A stretch of DNA of 64,000 bases, from assembly GCF_022267315.1 (NCBI RefSeq), contig NZ_JAIKLE010000008.1:124001-188000 (forward strand), written 5' to 3'. The translations under genes and the position numbers were made by a program. The notes under the pieces were generated by a model that did not search any database, was not told where the DNA came from, and worked only from the letters and a program-made list of their open reading frames with translations. The DNA comes from Maribellus maritimus (GTDB taxonomy: Bacteria > Bacteroidota > Bacteroidia > Bacteroidales > Prolixibacteraceae). This document shows positions 49,580 to 59,592 of the stretch, in pieces (positions within the stretch are counted from its first letter, which is position 1; every line of letters starts with the position of its first letter).

Positions 49580-52500
49580 ATGCTCACAATTTATAAAGCA
49601 TCGGCAGGTTCCGGGAAAACTTTTCATCTGGTAGTTGAATACCTCAAACTGTTAATGCAAAATCCCTTTAACTACAAACATATTTTGGCGGTTACTTTTA
49701 CCAACAAAGCAACCAACGAGATGAAAAGCCGAATTCTGGAACAATTGCATTTACTCGCCGAAGGAGAAGAATCAAAATACCTGGAAACATTACAAAACGA
49801 ACTAAATTTCAAAGAAGAAAATATCCGGCAAAAATCAAGGCTGGTTTTGAAAAATATTCTACACGACTACAACCGTTTTTCCATCAACACCATCGATTCT
49901 TTTACCCAACGGGTTATCAAAGCGTTTAACCGGGAATTGGGAATTTCACCCAATTTTGCGCTGGAACTCGATGATAGTTTGGTCTTGGAAGAAGCAGTTG
50001 ACCAAATGTTGTCAAAAATTGATCAGGATAAAAAACTGCTTGACTGGCTGGTAAAATTCAGCGAAGAAAAAATCACCGAAAACCAGAGTCAGCGCATTGA
50101 AGAAGATATAAAAGCTCTGGGTAAAGAACTGTTTAATGAGAAGTTTCAACTGTTTTTTCCTGACACAAAAGATTCTGCAACTTATACTCGCGAAAATCTT
50201 GACGCTTTCAAAAAAGAGCTGGGAAAAATTATTGCTGTTTTTGAATCCACATTACAAAAAAAAGGTTACGAAGCGATTTCTTCAATCGAAAATCATGGTT
50301 TTTCAGTTGATGATTTTTCCTATAAAAGAACGGGGGTTGCCGGATACTTTTTGAATCTTTCCGAAGGAAAAATAAAAGAACCTGGCGCACGAATTTTAAC
50401 TGCGGAAGAATCTTCAGAGAAATGGTTTGCCAAAAGCCACAAACAAAAAGCAGAACTTCAGGCTTTGGTTGAAAGCAAATTGCAACCTTTACTTTCCGAC
50501 ATTCTCGATTTCTTCCGAAAACAATCTATTCCTTATTATTCGGCAGTTGCAGTAAACAACCAGTTGCGAATGCTGGGGATTTTGACCGATTTAAAAGAGG
50601 AAATCAGAAAACTGTTGCAGGAAAAAGGAATGTTGCAACTTTCCGATTCCAACTTGCTGCTTAACAAAATAATTGGAGAGAGCGATTCACCTTTCATTTA
50701 TGAAAAAGTAGGGAATTTTTTCAAGTATTTTATGCTTGATGAGTTCCAGGACACATCGTCGTTGCAATGGAGAAACTTTAAACCACTTATTTCCAACTCG
50801 CTTTCCGAAGGCAACAAAAACCTGCTGGTGGGCGACGTAAAACAATCGATTTACCGCTGGCGAAACAGCGACTGGAATATTTTGGCTGAACAGGTCGATA
50901 CCGATTTTCCTGCGTTTATTCCGGAAACGAAAGCACTCACAAAAAACTGGCGAAGCGATAAAAATATTATTGCCTTTAACAATTCAAGTATCGAACATCT
51001 AAAATCGGCTTTGGAAACAAACCTTTTTTCTGGATCCGACGATAAAGAATGGGAAATTCTGAAAGAAAAATTCACCCATATTTACAGCGATTTTAAACAG
51101 GAACCTGGAAATACATCGGTTGAAAATAAAGGTTTTGTTCAGGTTAATTTTCTGGAAGAAGATGAATTTCAGGAAAACTCGACCCAACTTTTAATTGAAC
51201 AGGTAAAAAAGCTGCAAGACAACGGTTTTAAAGCATCAGATATTTCCATTTTAATTCGAACAAATAAAGAAGGAACGCAAATTATTGAGGAATTTTTATC
51301 CGCTGCTAAACAGCAGGAAAATACAAAATACAACCTTTCTGTTTTGTCCAACGAATCGCTGTTTTTACATGCTTCCCGCTCGGTTCTGTTTGTTATGCTG
51401 ATGATTGAATGGCTCATCGATCCGGAAAATAAAATCACGCAGGCATCTCTTTTACAACTTTGGGAATCGTCGATAAAACCCGAACTGGCAAGAAAAGGCA
51501 TTTCTTTTTCAGTGGCGCAACAAACACTTGATTTTTCAGGAAAAGACAAAGAGAACTGGCAATTGGAAAATGATTTCGATGCCGCTTTTGGGCAGGAATT
51601 GGGCAGCCGTTTGCAGGAAATGCAACAAAAAGTTTTACTTACTTCGCTTGACGAAACGTTGACCGAAATTTGCAGCCATTTTCAGCTTTTTAAACTGGAA
51701 AGCGAACTTCCTTTCCTGCAAACCTTAATTGACAAAGCAGGGGAAATAAAAACCTCGATTGCCAATGACCTTTCCAACTTTTTATACTGGTGGAACGAAA
51801 AAGGATTCAGGACATCGGTAAATGTAAACGATGAAATTGATTCCATCCGCTTAATAACCGTTCACAAATCGAAAGGACTGGAGTTTAAAGCCGTGCTGAT
51901 TCCTTATTTAAACTGGAAAACATCGTGGAGTGGCAACTTCGCTCCCACCCTTTGGTGCAGCACCGAAACGGAGCCGTTTAATCGTTTTCCGCTGCTTCCG
52001 GTAAAAGCAACTTCTGGCCTGGAAAATACGCTTTTCAAAAAGGACTATTTTGAGGAAAAAGCAAATACATTTATCGACACAATGAACCTAATTTATGTAG
52101 CTTTTACACGTGCAGAGTCGGTTTTGATGATAAATTCAATTAATGTTCAAAAAACAGGGAAAAGTGTAAATGGGTTATTTAAAGAGTCTTTGCAAATGAT
52201 GAGTTCAAAAGCACCTTTTGAAGATTGCTGGAACGAAGATGAAACAATTTTCGAATTTGGAGAACTCCATCCAATTCAACAAGAAGAAAAGGAATCGAAC
52301 CTGGTTTTGATAAAAAATTATGAGTTCAATAAATTCCGCGATAAAATAAAATTGCGTTTAAACGGTGAAGATTTCCTGGTTCCCGGAAAAGAAAATAAAT
52401 CGGTAAAAAACAGGGGAAAAATTATACACGAAATTCTTTCTGCTGTTCAAACCAAAAACGATTTAGAAACAGCTTGCAAACAAGCTTTACTGGAAGGCAG

Positions 52501-52831
52501 AATTGATGAAGATGAGCGCATTTCAATTCAGCAGGAATTGCTCGAAAATATCGATAAACCGGAAGTAAAACATTGGTTCGATGGGAGCTGGAAAATACTA
52601 AACGAAAGAGATTTATTAACATCAGTAAAAATTCTTCGCCCCGACCGAATTATGTTTTCAGGAAAGACAGCCATTGTCGTCGATTACAAAACCGGCGAAC
52701 AAAAACAGGACAAATACAAAACCCAGGTAAAACGTTACGCCAAAACACTAAAAGAAACCGGATTTGAGAAAGTGGAAGGATTTCTTTGGTATGTTGCATT
52801 AAACGAAGTAGAAAAAGTGGGGGAATTTTAA
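49580..52831 (+). CDS. RecB-like UvrD-family helicase with C-terminal nuclease domain
   Basis: The 1083-residue protein is a superfamily 1A helicase: Walker A ASAGSGKT (7-14), LAVTFTNKATNEMKSRI (motif Ia), LDEFQDTSSLQW (Walker B), LLVGDVKQSIYRWR (motif III), and VHKSKGLEFKAVLIPYL (motif V). A PD-(D/E)XK nuclease motif (VVDYKTGE, Asp1035 and Lys1037) ends it. It resembles the RecB/AddA chain of ATP-dependent exonucleases that process double-strand ends. No AddB/RecC-type partner gene is in the window; in Bacteroidota the partner can lie elsewhere. It is preceded by a 62-nt gap after a secreted protein gene. Confidence 0.92.
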   Translation: MLTIYKASAGSGKTFHLVVEYLKLLMQNPFNYKHILAVTFTNKATNEMKSRILEQLHLLAEGEESKYLETLQNELNFKEENIRQKSRLVLKNILHDYNRFSINTIDSFTQRVIKAFNRELGISPNFALELDDSLVLEEAVDQMLSKIDQDKKLLDWLVKFSEEKITENQSQRIEEDIKALGKELFNEKFQLFFPDTKDSATYTRENLDAFKKELGKIIAVFESTLQKKGYEAISSIENHGFSVDDFSYKRTGVAGYFLNLSEGKIKEPGARILTAEESSEKWFAKSHKQKAELQALVESKLQPLLSDILDFFRKQSIPYYSAVAVNNQLRMLGILTDLKEEIRKLLQEKGMLQLSDSNLLLNKIIGESDSPFIYEKVGNFFKYFMLDEFQDTSSLQWRNFKPLISNSLSEGNKNLLVGDVKQSIYRWRNSDWNILAEQVDTDFPAFIPETKALTKNWRSDKNIIAFNNSSIEHLKSALETNLFSGSDDKEWEILKEKFTHIYSDFKQEPGNTSVENKGFVQVNFLEEDEFQENSTQLLIEQVKKLQDNGFKASDISILIRTNKEGTQIIEEFLSAAKQQENTKYNLSVLSNESLFLHASRSVLFVMLMIEWLIDPENKITQASLLQLWESSIKPELARKGISFSVAQQTLDFSGKDKENWQLENDFDAAFGQELGSRLQEMQQKVLLTSLDETLTEICSHFQLFKLESELPFLQTLIDKAGEIKTSIANDLSNFLYWWNEKGFRTSVNVNDEIDSIRLITVHKSKGLEFKAVLIPYLNWKTSWSGNFAPTLWCSTETEPFNRFPLLPVKATSGLENTLFKKDYFEEKANTFIDTMNLIYVAFTRAESVLMINSINVQKTGKSVNGLFKESLQMMSSKAPFEDCWNEDETIFEFGELHPIQQEEKESNLVLIKNYEFNKFRDKIKLRLNGEDFLVPGKENKSVKNRGKIIHEILSAVQTKNDLETACKQALLEGRIDEDERISIQQELLENIDKPEVKHWFDGSWKILNERDLLTSVKILRPDRIMFSGKTAIVVDYKTGEQKQDKYKTQVKRYAKTLKETGFEKVEGFLWYVALNEVEKVGEF

Positions 52832-52851
52832 CGGCACCCCGCGAAAAAATT

Positions 52852-52859
52852 TATTTTTG
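52852..52859 (+). promoter_or_regulatory. -7 element for the DUF4293 gene
   Basis: TATTTTTG matches TAnnTTTG and predicts initiation near 52866, 10 nt before ATG 52876. Confidence 0.5.
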
Positions 52860-52875
52860 CAAAAAAATTATTATT

Positions 52876-53319
52876 ATGATTCAACGAATTCAAACTGCAT
52901 ATTTATTGGTTGCCGGATTACTGGTAGCCTCGCTTTACAAACTAAAATTTGCTGAACTGGCCGTAAACGGTGAGCTTTACACCTTTTCAGCAAAAGGAAT
53001 TTTTAATGGAGAAACGCTTGTTTTTAACGGACTGCCCATTTTAATTTTTATTGGTGTTATAGCCTTGCTACATATTGTCATTATCAAGATGTACAAAAAA
53101 CGCTTCCGTCAAATTCGAATGACCGTGTTTACGATTGTTCTTTTACTCGGGCTTTTTGGCATGTTTTTCTATTTTGCTTATGCAAGTTTCGACGGTGCAA
53201 AAATTGCATTTAAAGTTCCGGTTGCCTTTCCGATAGTTGCTGTTATTTTAGATTTCCTTGCTATCCGTGCTATTGGGAAAGACGAAGCGCTGGTTCGAAG
53301 TCTCGACAGAATACGATAA
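52876..53319 (+). CDS. DUF4293-family membrane protein
   Basis: The 147-residue protein starts MIQRIQTAYLLVA, the typical opening of the DUF4293 family of Bacteroidota. It has four membrane helices (about 7-22, 50-68, 80-102, 110-130) with a short C-terminal tail. A longer frame begins upstream at GTG/TTG-like codons but overlaps the helicase gene, and a -7 element at 52852 supports ATG 52876. No function is known for the family; it often sits near core genes such as rho. Confidence 0.85.
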   Translation: MIQRIQTAYLLVAGLLVASLYKLKFAELAVNGELYTFSAKGIFNGETLVFNGLPILIFIGVIALLHIVIIKMYKKRFRQIRMTVFTIVLLLGLFGMFFYFAYASFDGAKIAFKVPVAFPIVAVILDFLAIRAIGKDEALVRSLDRIR

Positions 53320-53335
53320 ACACTAAAATCAGTCT

Positions 53336-54055
53336 ATGAAAGCAATGGTTTTTGCCGCCGGGCTTGGTACGCGTTTAAAAAACGAAACAGCTGACAAACC
53401 CAAAGCACTGGTGGAAATTGGAGGGAAAACACTTCTGCAACGAACCATTGAAAAGCTAAAAAAAGAAGGCATTGATGAAATTGTGGTCAACGTTCATCAT
53501 TTTTCAGAAAAAGTAAAAAAATTTATCGCAACCAACGATTTTGGAATTCCAATTGTCATTTCCGATGAAAGTGACAAACTACTCGACACCGGCGGCGGGC
53601 TGAAAAAAGCAGCTCCACTTTTAAAAGCCTCTAATCCAATTTTAATCTACAATGTTGATATTTTAAGCACGGTTGATCTGAAGAATTTGGTAAATTACCA
53701 TAAAGAATCAGGCGCTTTGGCAACCTTAACCGTACGCGACAGAAAAACAGAACGCTACTTAAAATTCGACAAGCAAAACAAACTGGTGGGCTGGTTAAAT
53801 AAAAAGACAGGCGAGACAAAAATATCGGTTCCGGAGACTTTCGAAAGTAGTATTGAAAAAACGTTCAGTGGAATTCACGTGGTAAGTCCTGAAATATTTG
53901 AATATTTCCCGGAAGACGATCGATTTTCAATTATCGATTTTTATCTCAGACTTTCCAAAACACAACTCATTAAAGGTTATTTCGACGACTCTGATTTGTG
54001 GATGGATGTAGGGAAACCTCATCAACTGGAAGAAGCAAGAAGATTGTTTTCGTAA
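53336..54055 (+). CDS. sugar-phosphate nucleotidyltransferase (MurU-like)
   Basis: The 239-residue enzyme has the nucleotidyltransferase start MKAMVFAAGLGTRLKN (loop GLGTRL) and DKPKALVEIGGKTLLQRTI. VDILSTVDL (metal Asp) and a final WMDVGKPHQLEEAR complete the family profile. Length is short for glucose-1-phosphate thymidylyltransferases and close to MurU (N-acetylmuramate-1-phosphate uridylyltransferase) of the peptidoglycan recycling route. The usual kinase partner AmgK is not adjacent, so the MurU call is tentative. It lies 16 nt after the DUF4293 gene. Confidence 0.85.
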   Translation: MKAMVFAAGLGTRLKNETADKPKALVEIGGKTLLQRTIEKLKKEGIDEIVVNVHHFSEKVKKFIATNDFGIPIVISDESDKLLDTGGGLKKAAPLLKASNPILIYNVDILSTVDLKNLVNYHKESGALATLTVRDRKTERYLKFDKQNKLVGWLNKKTGETKISVPETFESSIEKTFSGIHVVSPEIFEYFPEDDRFSIIDFYLRLSKTQLIKGYFDDSDLWMDVGKPHQLEEARRLFS

Positions 54056-54084
54056 AATACCAGGAAATAAATCCAAAATAATCC

Positions 54085-54963
54085 CTACTTCAGTATTCGA
54101 TAATTCCGATACTCAAACAAACGAACTCCAAACCACTTTTCAATCCGATACAAAATCCGGTATTTTAGTTTCATATGCGTCTGAGATAAATCGACATTTA
54201 CCTGCCAATTTAATCGTTTTATTCGCTCTTCCATAACTTTTGGATGTGTGCCTTTAAAACGGACAAGCGCATCATATTTTTGGCTGTAATTAAACTCAGC
54301 GGCAGTTGCTTTTTGTTGTGCTTCTGCTTCCGAAATACCATCATAAAAACGCCGGACAGCATCAATTTTTTCCTGCATAAATTTGGGATGCCGCACCCAA
54401 CCGTAATGATAAACTTCAGCATCGACCGGAACTACATTCAATTTTTCGCCGTCTTTTCGAAAACCTTGCGCATCGCGGTACGAACGTATATCTTTATTGT
54501 TGCGGACAACCCTAATTTCCCTGCGGTACCATTTTCTGGAATTGCCTACATAATTAAAAGTTCCGTAAAAATGTTTGTAACGAAACAACAAACCGTCCAC
54601 TTCTTTTCGTTCTAGATTCTCCTGCATCGCGACCTTTATTACGGGCAAATATTTCTCGTACACTACCTCATCACCCTGAATATAAAAACACCAGTCAAAT
54701 TCCGGCGGAACAGCGTCAAAAGCCTTGTCGGTTTCTGCAGCGTAAACCACTCCCCCTTTTTTTAAAGATTCGTCCCAAATCGTATCCTCAATTTGAATTT
54801 TATCGGGAGCAATTTTTTCAATGATTTCACGCGTATTGTCTTCCGATTCTCCAATGGCAACCACAAATTTATCGCACAGCGGTAAAACCGAAGTTATGGC
54901 TTCAACAATCGGGAAATCAAACTTCGCCGCATTTCGGATAAATGTAAAACCGCAGACTTTCAT
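54085..54963 (-). CDS. glycosyltransferase family 2-like protein
   Basis: The 292-residue protein begins MKVCGFTFIRNAAKFDFPI and has a GT-A nucleotide-binding fold: FVVAIGESEDNTREII, YIQGDEVVYEKYL (metal-binding DxD-like Asp) and a basic C-terminal half. It lacks membrane helices. A role in surface polysaccharide or lipid glycosylation is inferred. The start of the gene is 4 nt from the stop of the membrane protein upstream (54967), so the two are likely coexpressed. Confidence 0.82.
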   Translation of the reverse strand: MKVCGFTFIRNAAKFDFPIVEAITSVLPLCDKFVVAIGESEDNTREIIEKIAPDKIQIEDTIWDESLKKGGVVYAAETDKAFDAVPPEFDWCFYIQGDEVVYEKYLPVIKVAMQENLERKEVDGLLFRYKHFYGTFNYVGNSRKWYRREIRVVRNNKDIRSYRDAQGFRKDGEKLNVVPVDAEVYHYGWVRHPKFMQEKIDAVRRFYDGISEAEAQQKATAAEFNYSQKYDALVRFKGTHPKVMEERIKRLNWQVNVDLSQTHMKLKYRILYRIEKWFGVRLFEYRNYRILK

Positions 54964-54966
54964 AGC

Positions 54967-55599
54967 TTAAGAAGTTGGAAGACAGGAATCAGAAGCCGAT
55001 AGTTTTTGTTTGCTTATAAAATAGAGCAAAAATTCAATCGCTCCAATAAACATAATCGTATCGCCCAGCAGTTCGATACTTTCTTCGGTAGCTGCTTTTG
55101 CCAAACGATATTCCTCTCCGGCGTACAACAATCGCCAAAATTTTGAACGCCCCATCAAACGGCTAAAAACGTAAGTAGTGAGCAGCCCCGAGAGCAACCA
55201 CGATGAAGCCGGCACACTAAAAAACTGAATGCTTGCTTCTTTTATCTTTTTAAAATCGCGAATAAACAACCAAATAAAAACCAGGAAAACAATCAATGCC
55301 GGATAGCTCCAATCAATGCTTAAAAAATTAAATTCACGAATAAACGAAATGAGAAAAAATAAACCGATGAGATTGGAAACCGGCTGAATCGTTTTCCATT
55401 TAAACCCAATAAAAATGAAAAAGACAGAAAGCAAAAACAACAACACTTCCTGTGTTATTTCAACAAAAGTAGCTTCACCGAAAAAACTGTCACCAAGCGG
55501 GTGTGCCGCATCAAAAAAAGCACCTTCGGCCATCCCAAAAACCAGCGTGGCATAAACTATAATCCGCAACGCTATAAACAAAGGTGAATAAATCTTCAT
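54967..55599 (-). CDS. hypothetical integral membrane protein
   Basis: About 210 residues with five or six membrane helices. ATG 55599 (MKIYSPLFIALRIIV) gives a clean first helix; an upstream ATG at 55620 adds seven residues. The last helix is followed by a Ser-rich tail. No family is recognised. Its stop is 4 nt before the glycosyltransferase gene, suggesting a shared job at the envelope. A terminator of the neighbouring M16 gene lies upstream at 55639. Confidence 0.68.
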   Translation of the reverse strand: MKIYSPLFIALRIIVYATLVFGMAEGAFFDAAHPLGDSFFGEATFVEITQEVLLFLLSVFFIFIGFKWKTIQPVSNLIGLFFLISFIREFNFLSIDWSYPALIVFLVFIWLFIRDFKKIKEASIQFFSVPASSWLLSGLLTTYVFSRLMGRSKFWRLLYAGEEYRLAKAATEESIELLGDTIMFIGAIEFLLYFISKQKLSASDSCLPTS

Positions 55600-55638
55600 A
55601 TTCAGATTATTGAAATTCAAAAATACATTTTTCAGGGC

Positions 55639-55672
55639 AAAAAAAAGCCGGAATTTATAATAAACTCCGGCT
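55639..55672 (-). terminator. terminator after the M16 protease gene
   Basis: On the minus strand a 12-bp stem (AGCCGGAGTTTA with TAAATTCCGGCT, one G-T pair) is followed by eight T, starting 19 nt after the stop of the protease gene. Confidence 0.85.
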
Positions 55673-55690
55673 CTGCAATCATAGATTTGG

Positions 55691-58492
55691 TTATTCAGCG
55701 GGCGCCAATGCCACGCTTATGTAATTGTCAAAGTTAAAATATCTTTGGAACGCATTTTTTAGCGAATCGATTGTCATAGCATCCACCAACTCTTTGTACG
55801 TTCCGTATTTTGTGAAATCACCGTCTTTCAAATAGTAGGTATTGCTTAAAATACTTAACCAAAAACTATTTTCTTTCTCGGCGGTTTCACGTTCACGTAA
55901 CATTTTTTCTTTTGCCTTATCCAATTCTTCTTTAGACGGACCGTTTTCAGCAAATTTTTTAATCTCATCAAAAACGGCCTGTTTTAATTCAGGAAGTTTT
56001 TCCGGATCGGTACCGTAATAAATAGCTACGCTGTACTCTTCGTCCGGATATTTTGAAGAAGAGGGACTGGCTCCGATAGAATATACACTACTTTTTTCTT
56101 CGCGAATAACTTCCAGTAAACGTGTTGAGAGAATCCTTCCCATGGCGTCCAGTTCCACCCGATTTTTTGAGTTATAATCAAAATCACCGTGAAAAACAAT
56201 ATACTGGATGCTTTTCTGATCCTGTCCTTTTTTAACCACTTTTTCAATTACTCCGTCAGGAGTTTCAATATGCAGGTTCTTCCATTTTTCTATCTCTCCC
56301 GAAGCCGGAATTCCGCCGATATATTTCTCTGCCAAAGGTTTAAACGTTTCAGGATTAATGTTTCCCACAAAAAAGAAAACAAAGTCAGATGCGTTTTTAA
56401 AACGTTCTTTTCCTATTTCTTTTATACGCTCAAAGTCAGCCTCCTTTAACAGCTCCGTTGTCATTGGGCGGGCACGCTTATTATATCCGGCCATAGTAAC
56501 CTGTAAAGTATCCTGAAACGCCGACTCCGGCGAAGCGGATTTATTTTCCAAAACACCGGCAAGACGTGTCAAATAGGATTTATATGAAGTTTCGTCAAAA
56601 CGGGGTTGAGTAAAATAAAGATAAACCATTTGCAACAATGTTTCCACATCTTTTACTGAAGAACTGCCGTTAAAGCCCTCGCGCAACTGGTTTACAAAAG
56701 GAGAAATGGAAAAAACTTTATCCGACAGCATTTTATCAAGCGTAATATTATCAAAATCAGCTATTCCACTCATTCCAAGAATATCGGCTGTAAAATCGGC
56801 TGAGATATCATCTTTTAATCCGTACAATGAATTTCCCCCGGGGCTCCAGGCGTTAAACAGAATTTCATCATCTTTAAAATCTGTCGGTTTAATGATTACC
56901 CTGGCTCCGTTTTGAAGTGTCCACTCCACTGCGTCAACATTTTCCAGTTGTTTTTCAGCTACCACAGGATTTCCTGCCGGCTCTTCCGCCAGCAACGGAA
57001 CGTCGGCAACGGCATCATCATACTCCTCTATTTCAGTCTTCTCCACTTCGTCGAGCAGCGCAAAAATATCTTCTTCTGTTGGAACGTCAACTCCTTCTAT
57101 CTCGGGTGCAGTTACAATTACTACACGGTTTTCCTTTTTGATCCACTGGTTTGCCAGTTCATTTACTTCCTCCAGGGTAATTCCCGGCATAAAAGTTTTA
57201 AAATATTCAAACTCTTTTTCAATTCCCGGAAAGGGTTCTTTTGTCAACAGAAAATTACGTTTATATTCTTCTGCGTAATTGATTGATTTCTGATTCTCCC
57301 TTTCGTTATATGACTTTTCGATATAATTTAACAAAGCTGTTTTTTGCCGTTCGAGTTCAGTTTGTGTAAAACCAAATTTTTTAACCCTTTCGTTTTCCAA
57401 AAGAACAGCCTTGATGCCATCTTCAATCTTACCGTTTTGAGTAACTGCAATCGACAAATAAGCACTTTTAGGGCCTATCAATTCGTCGTACGACGATTGT
57501 CCCATAATAAAAGGCGGATCGGCCTGTTGTGTTTTTTCAGCCAGGCGGTTATTTATCATTGCATTATACAGATTCTCCAGAATCATGTTTCGGTAATCGC
57601 CAACCGTATTAGAAATTTCCAGATCGTGTTTATACATTACATAGGCAAGTGGGTAACGCGCTTCTTTGTCGGTAACAACTTTCACCAAAGTCTCTTTATG
57701 ATCAGGAATTTCATAATATTCCTTCTCTCGCGGATTTTCAGGCATTTGAATTTGCGAAAACTTTTGTTTCACCTTCTGCACCATTTCGTCCTGGTCAAAA
57801 TCACCAACAACAATTACTGCCTGCAAATCGGGCCTGTACCAGTCGTTTCGGTAGCGGCGCAAAGCCTCCGGCGGGCAATTGTCTACGATTTCCATTTTAC
57901 CAATAGGGAAACGTTCTGCATATTTCGAGTCTTTTAAAAATACGGGCCACCACTGTTTTTGCATCCGTTCTTCAGCACTTTTGCTCCCCCTCCATTCTTC
58001 ATGAATGATTCCCCGCTCATTATTTATTTCTTCATCTGAATCGGTAATCTGACTTGCCCAGTCGTATAAAACCTGCAATCCCTGTTCCATGTATTCCATT
58101 GTGTCAAGCGGTACTTTCAACATATACACGGTTTCATCAAAACTGGTGTAGGCATTAATTTCGGGGCCAAACTCCATCCCGATGGATTCAAAATAATTAA
58201 TCAGCTCATGTTTAGGGAAATTTTCTGTCCCGTTAAATGCCATGTGTTCTGCAAAATGCGCCAATCCCTGCTGGTCATCGTCTTCATCAACCGAACCGGC
58301 CCGCACAACCAGAAACAACTCGGCCCGGTTTTCCGGATTATCATTGGCACGTACATAATATGTCATTCCGTTTTCGAGAACTCCTTTACTTACTTGTGGA
58401 TCCTCAGGAAGAGGAGCGTTTAAATCAACATCATTTTGAGCGGTAACAAAAAATACACTCAACAAAAAAATCAAACTTGTTATAATTCTCAT
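55691..58492 (-). CDS. secreted M16 family zinc metalloprotease
   Basis: The product is about 933 residues from ATG 58492 (MRIITSLIFLLSVFFVTAQ, signal peptide); an upstream ATG at 58510 adds six. The N-terminal half has the inverted zinc motif HFAEH (His85, Glu88, His89 in the longer numbering) and the third ligand in NNERGIIHEEW. The second half is an inactive M16 domain that closes the clamp. Such periplasmic pitrilysin-like proteases degrade peptides. It is a single gene with its own terminator. Confidence 0.93.
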   Translation of the reverse strand: MRIITSLIFLLSVFFVTAQNDVDLNAPLPEDPQVSKGVLENGMTYYVRANDNPENRAELFLVVRAGSVDEDDDQQGLAHFAEHMAFNGTENFPKHELINYFESIGMEFGPEINAYTSFDETVYMLKVPLDTMEYMEQGLQVLYDWASQITDSDEEINNERGIIHEEWRGSKSAEERMQKQWWPVFLKDSKYAERFPIGKMEIVDNCPPEALRRYRNDWYRPDLQAVIVVGDFDQDEMVQKVKQKFSQIQMPENPREKEYYEIPDHKETLVKVVTDKEARYPLAYVMYKHDLEISNTVGDYRNMILENLYNAMINNRLAEKTQQADPPFIMGQSSYDELIGPKSAYLSIAVTQNGKIEDGIKAVLLENERVKKFGFTQTELERQKTALLNYIEKSYNERENQKSINYAEEYKRNFLLTKEPFPGIEKEFEYFKTFMPGITLEEVNELANQWIKKENRVVIVTAPEIEGVDVPTEEDIFALLDEVEKTEIEEYDDAVADVPLLAEEPAGNPVVAEKQLENVDAVEWTLQNGARVIIKPTDFKDDEILFNAWSPGGNSLYGLKDDISADFTADILGMSGIADFDNITLDKMLSDKVFSISPFVNQLREGFNGSSSVKDVETLLQMVYLYFTQPRFDETSYKSYLTRLAGVLENKSASPESAFQDTLQVTMAGYNKRARPMTTELLKEADFERIKEIGKERFKNASDFVFFFVGNINPETFKPLAEKYIGGIPASGEIEKWKNLHIETPDGVIEKVVKKGQDQKSIQYIVFHGDFDYNSKNRVELDAMGRILSTRLLEVIREEKSSVYSIGASPSSSKYPDEEYSVAIYYGTDPEKLPELKQAVFDEIKKFAENGPSKEELDKAKEKMLRERETAEKENSFWLSILSNTYYLKDGDFTKYGTYKELVDAMTIDSLKNAFQRYFNFDNYISVALAPAE

Positions 58493-58602
58493 ATCTCTAT
58501 TTTGTTTCAACTATTTGTATTCCGACTAAGGCCAAAGTTACATTTCCCGGGTTCTAAATTTGTTTAAAACCTTTTACATATCGTTAACCAATACATAACA
58601 AT

Positions 58603-59436
58603 TCATAAAACAATCGGTTGAATAACATGTGCAAATGCATCGTTTTCGTTTGAAGGGGCATGTGGATATATTTCTTTTAACTCGGATGGCGCATTCTCTG
58701 TAAAAAAAGAATGTTGTGTAAATCCCAGCAGGTCCAGATCATTAAAATCATTTCCAATGCCCAGGGTTTGTTTTTGCCCGATTCCCAGCAGGTCACAAAT
58801 ATGTTTCACGCCGTTTCCTTTTGAGACTGACTGATGAAATATTTCAATCCAGATGTAACCGGCTGTGATGGGAGACGACGTGCGAATCACCCGGATATGT
58901 TCACAAATAGCCTCAATTTCTATCTTTAATTTTTCAAAATGGTATTTGTCTTCCTTAATAATAACCAGAAACTGACATAATTCCGTTTCCGGTAATTTAG
59001 TGGGTTTTAATTCATAGGAATAGGCCTTGTTAAAATCAAAATACTTTTCAAACTCCCGGCACGAATTGTCGCCGCGAAAATACCAGTGATTGTGATTCCC
59101 GGGAGCGGGAAAAAAGGCATGAAAACTAATGTCTCTCTGTATAAAGTATTTTAGTAATTTTTGGGCTGAACTTTGAATGATATTCCGGTGAAACATCTCC
59201 TTTTGTTCTTTCCAGTTAAAAACACCCGCCCCCGAAGAATAGACAATATAATCAAAAGGTGTATCGGGCGGAATTACTTCATGAACTTTTTTTAAATTTC
59301 GTCCGGTTGCCACCACACGTACAATATCTTTTTGGCCCAGAAGTCGCAGCGCTTCCAGATTTTTTTTGCTAATCGTACGATCGTTTTTTAGAAATGTACC
59401 ATCCAAATCAGTGGCAACCAATTTTACATTGTTCAT
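58603..59436 (-). CDS. HAD-superfamily (Cof-type) hydrolase
   Basis: The 277-residue protein is a Cof-like HAD phosphatase with nucleophile Asp9 and Asp11 in ATDLDGTFLKND. Motif II is VVATGRN, Lys209-region SKGNGVKHI gives motif III, and GIGNDFNDLDLL motif IV. A C2-type cap lies between residues about 85 and 195. Such enzymes dephosphorylate sugar phosphates or cofactors such as FMN or PLP. It is followed by the GNAT gene with a 157-nt gap. Substrate unknown. Confidence 0.9.
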   Translation of the reverse strand: MNNVKLVATDLDGTFLKNDRTISKKNLEALRLLGQKDIVRVVATGRNLKKVHEVIPPDTPFDYIVYSSGAGVFNWKEQKEMFHRNIIQSSAQKLLKYFIQRDISFHAFFPAPGNHNHWYFRGDNSCREFEKYFDFNKAYSYELKPTKLPETELCQFLVIIKEDKYHFEKLKIEIEAICEHIRVIRTSSPITAGYIWIEIFHQSVSKGNGVKHICDLLGIGQKQTLGIGNDFNDLDLLGFTQHSFFTENAPSELKEIYPHAPSNENDAFAHVIQPIVL

Positions 59437-59592
59437 AGATAAATCTTCTTAGGGCTAAAATTAAACATTAATGTTGATTGAAAAAAACAAAGCCCGTGAA
59501 CCTGTTAACAATCTTCCTCCTCAAAATTGGCTCTCCTCATCCGCCAATGCAGTATTTTCATTTGATTGCGCCGCCAATAAAAACGCTTAATA

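Noticed and set aside
53336-54055. Certain assignment of this gene as murU
   Set aside because: Length and motifs fit, but the usual AmgK partner is absent, so only the broader nucleotidyltransferase call is made.
56912-57286. Plus-strand frames inside the M16 protease
   Set aside because: Shadow frames with Phe/Cys-rich translation of antisense codons.
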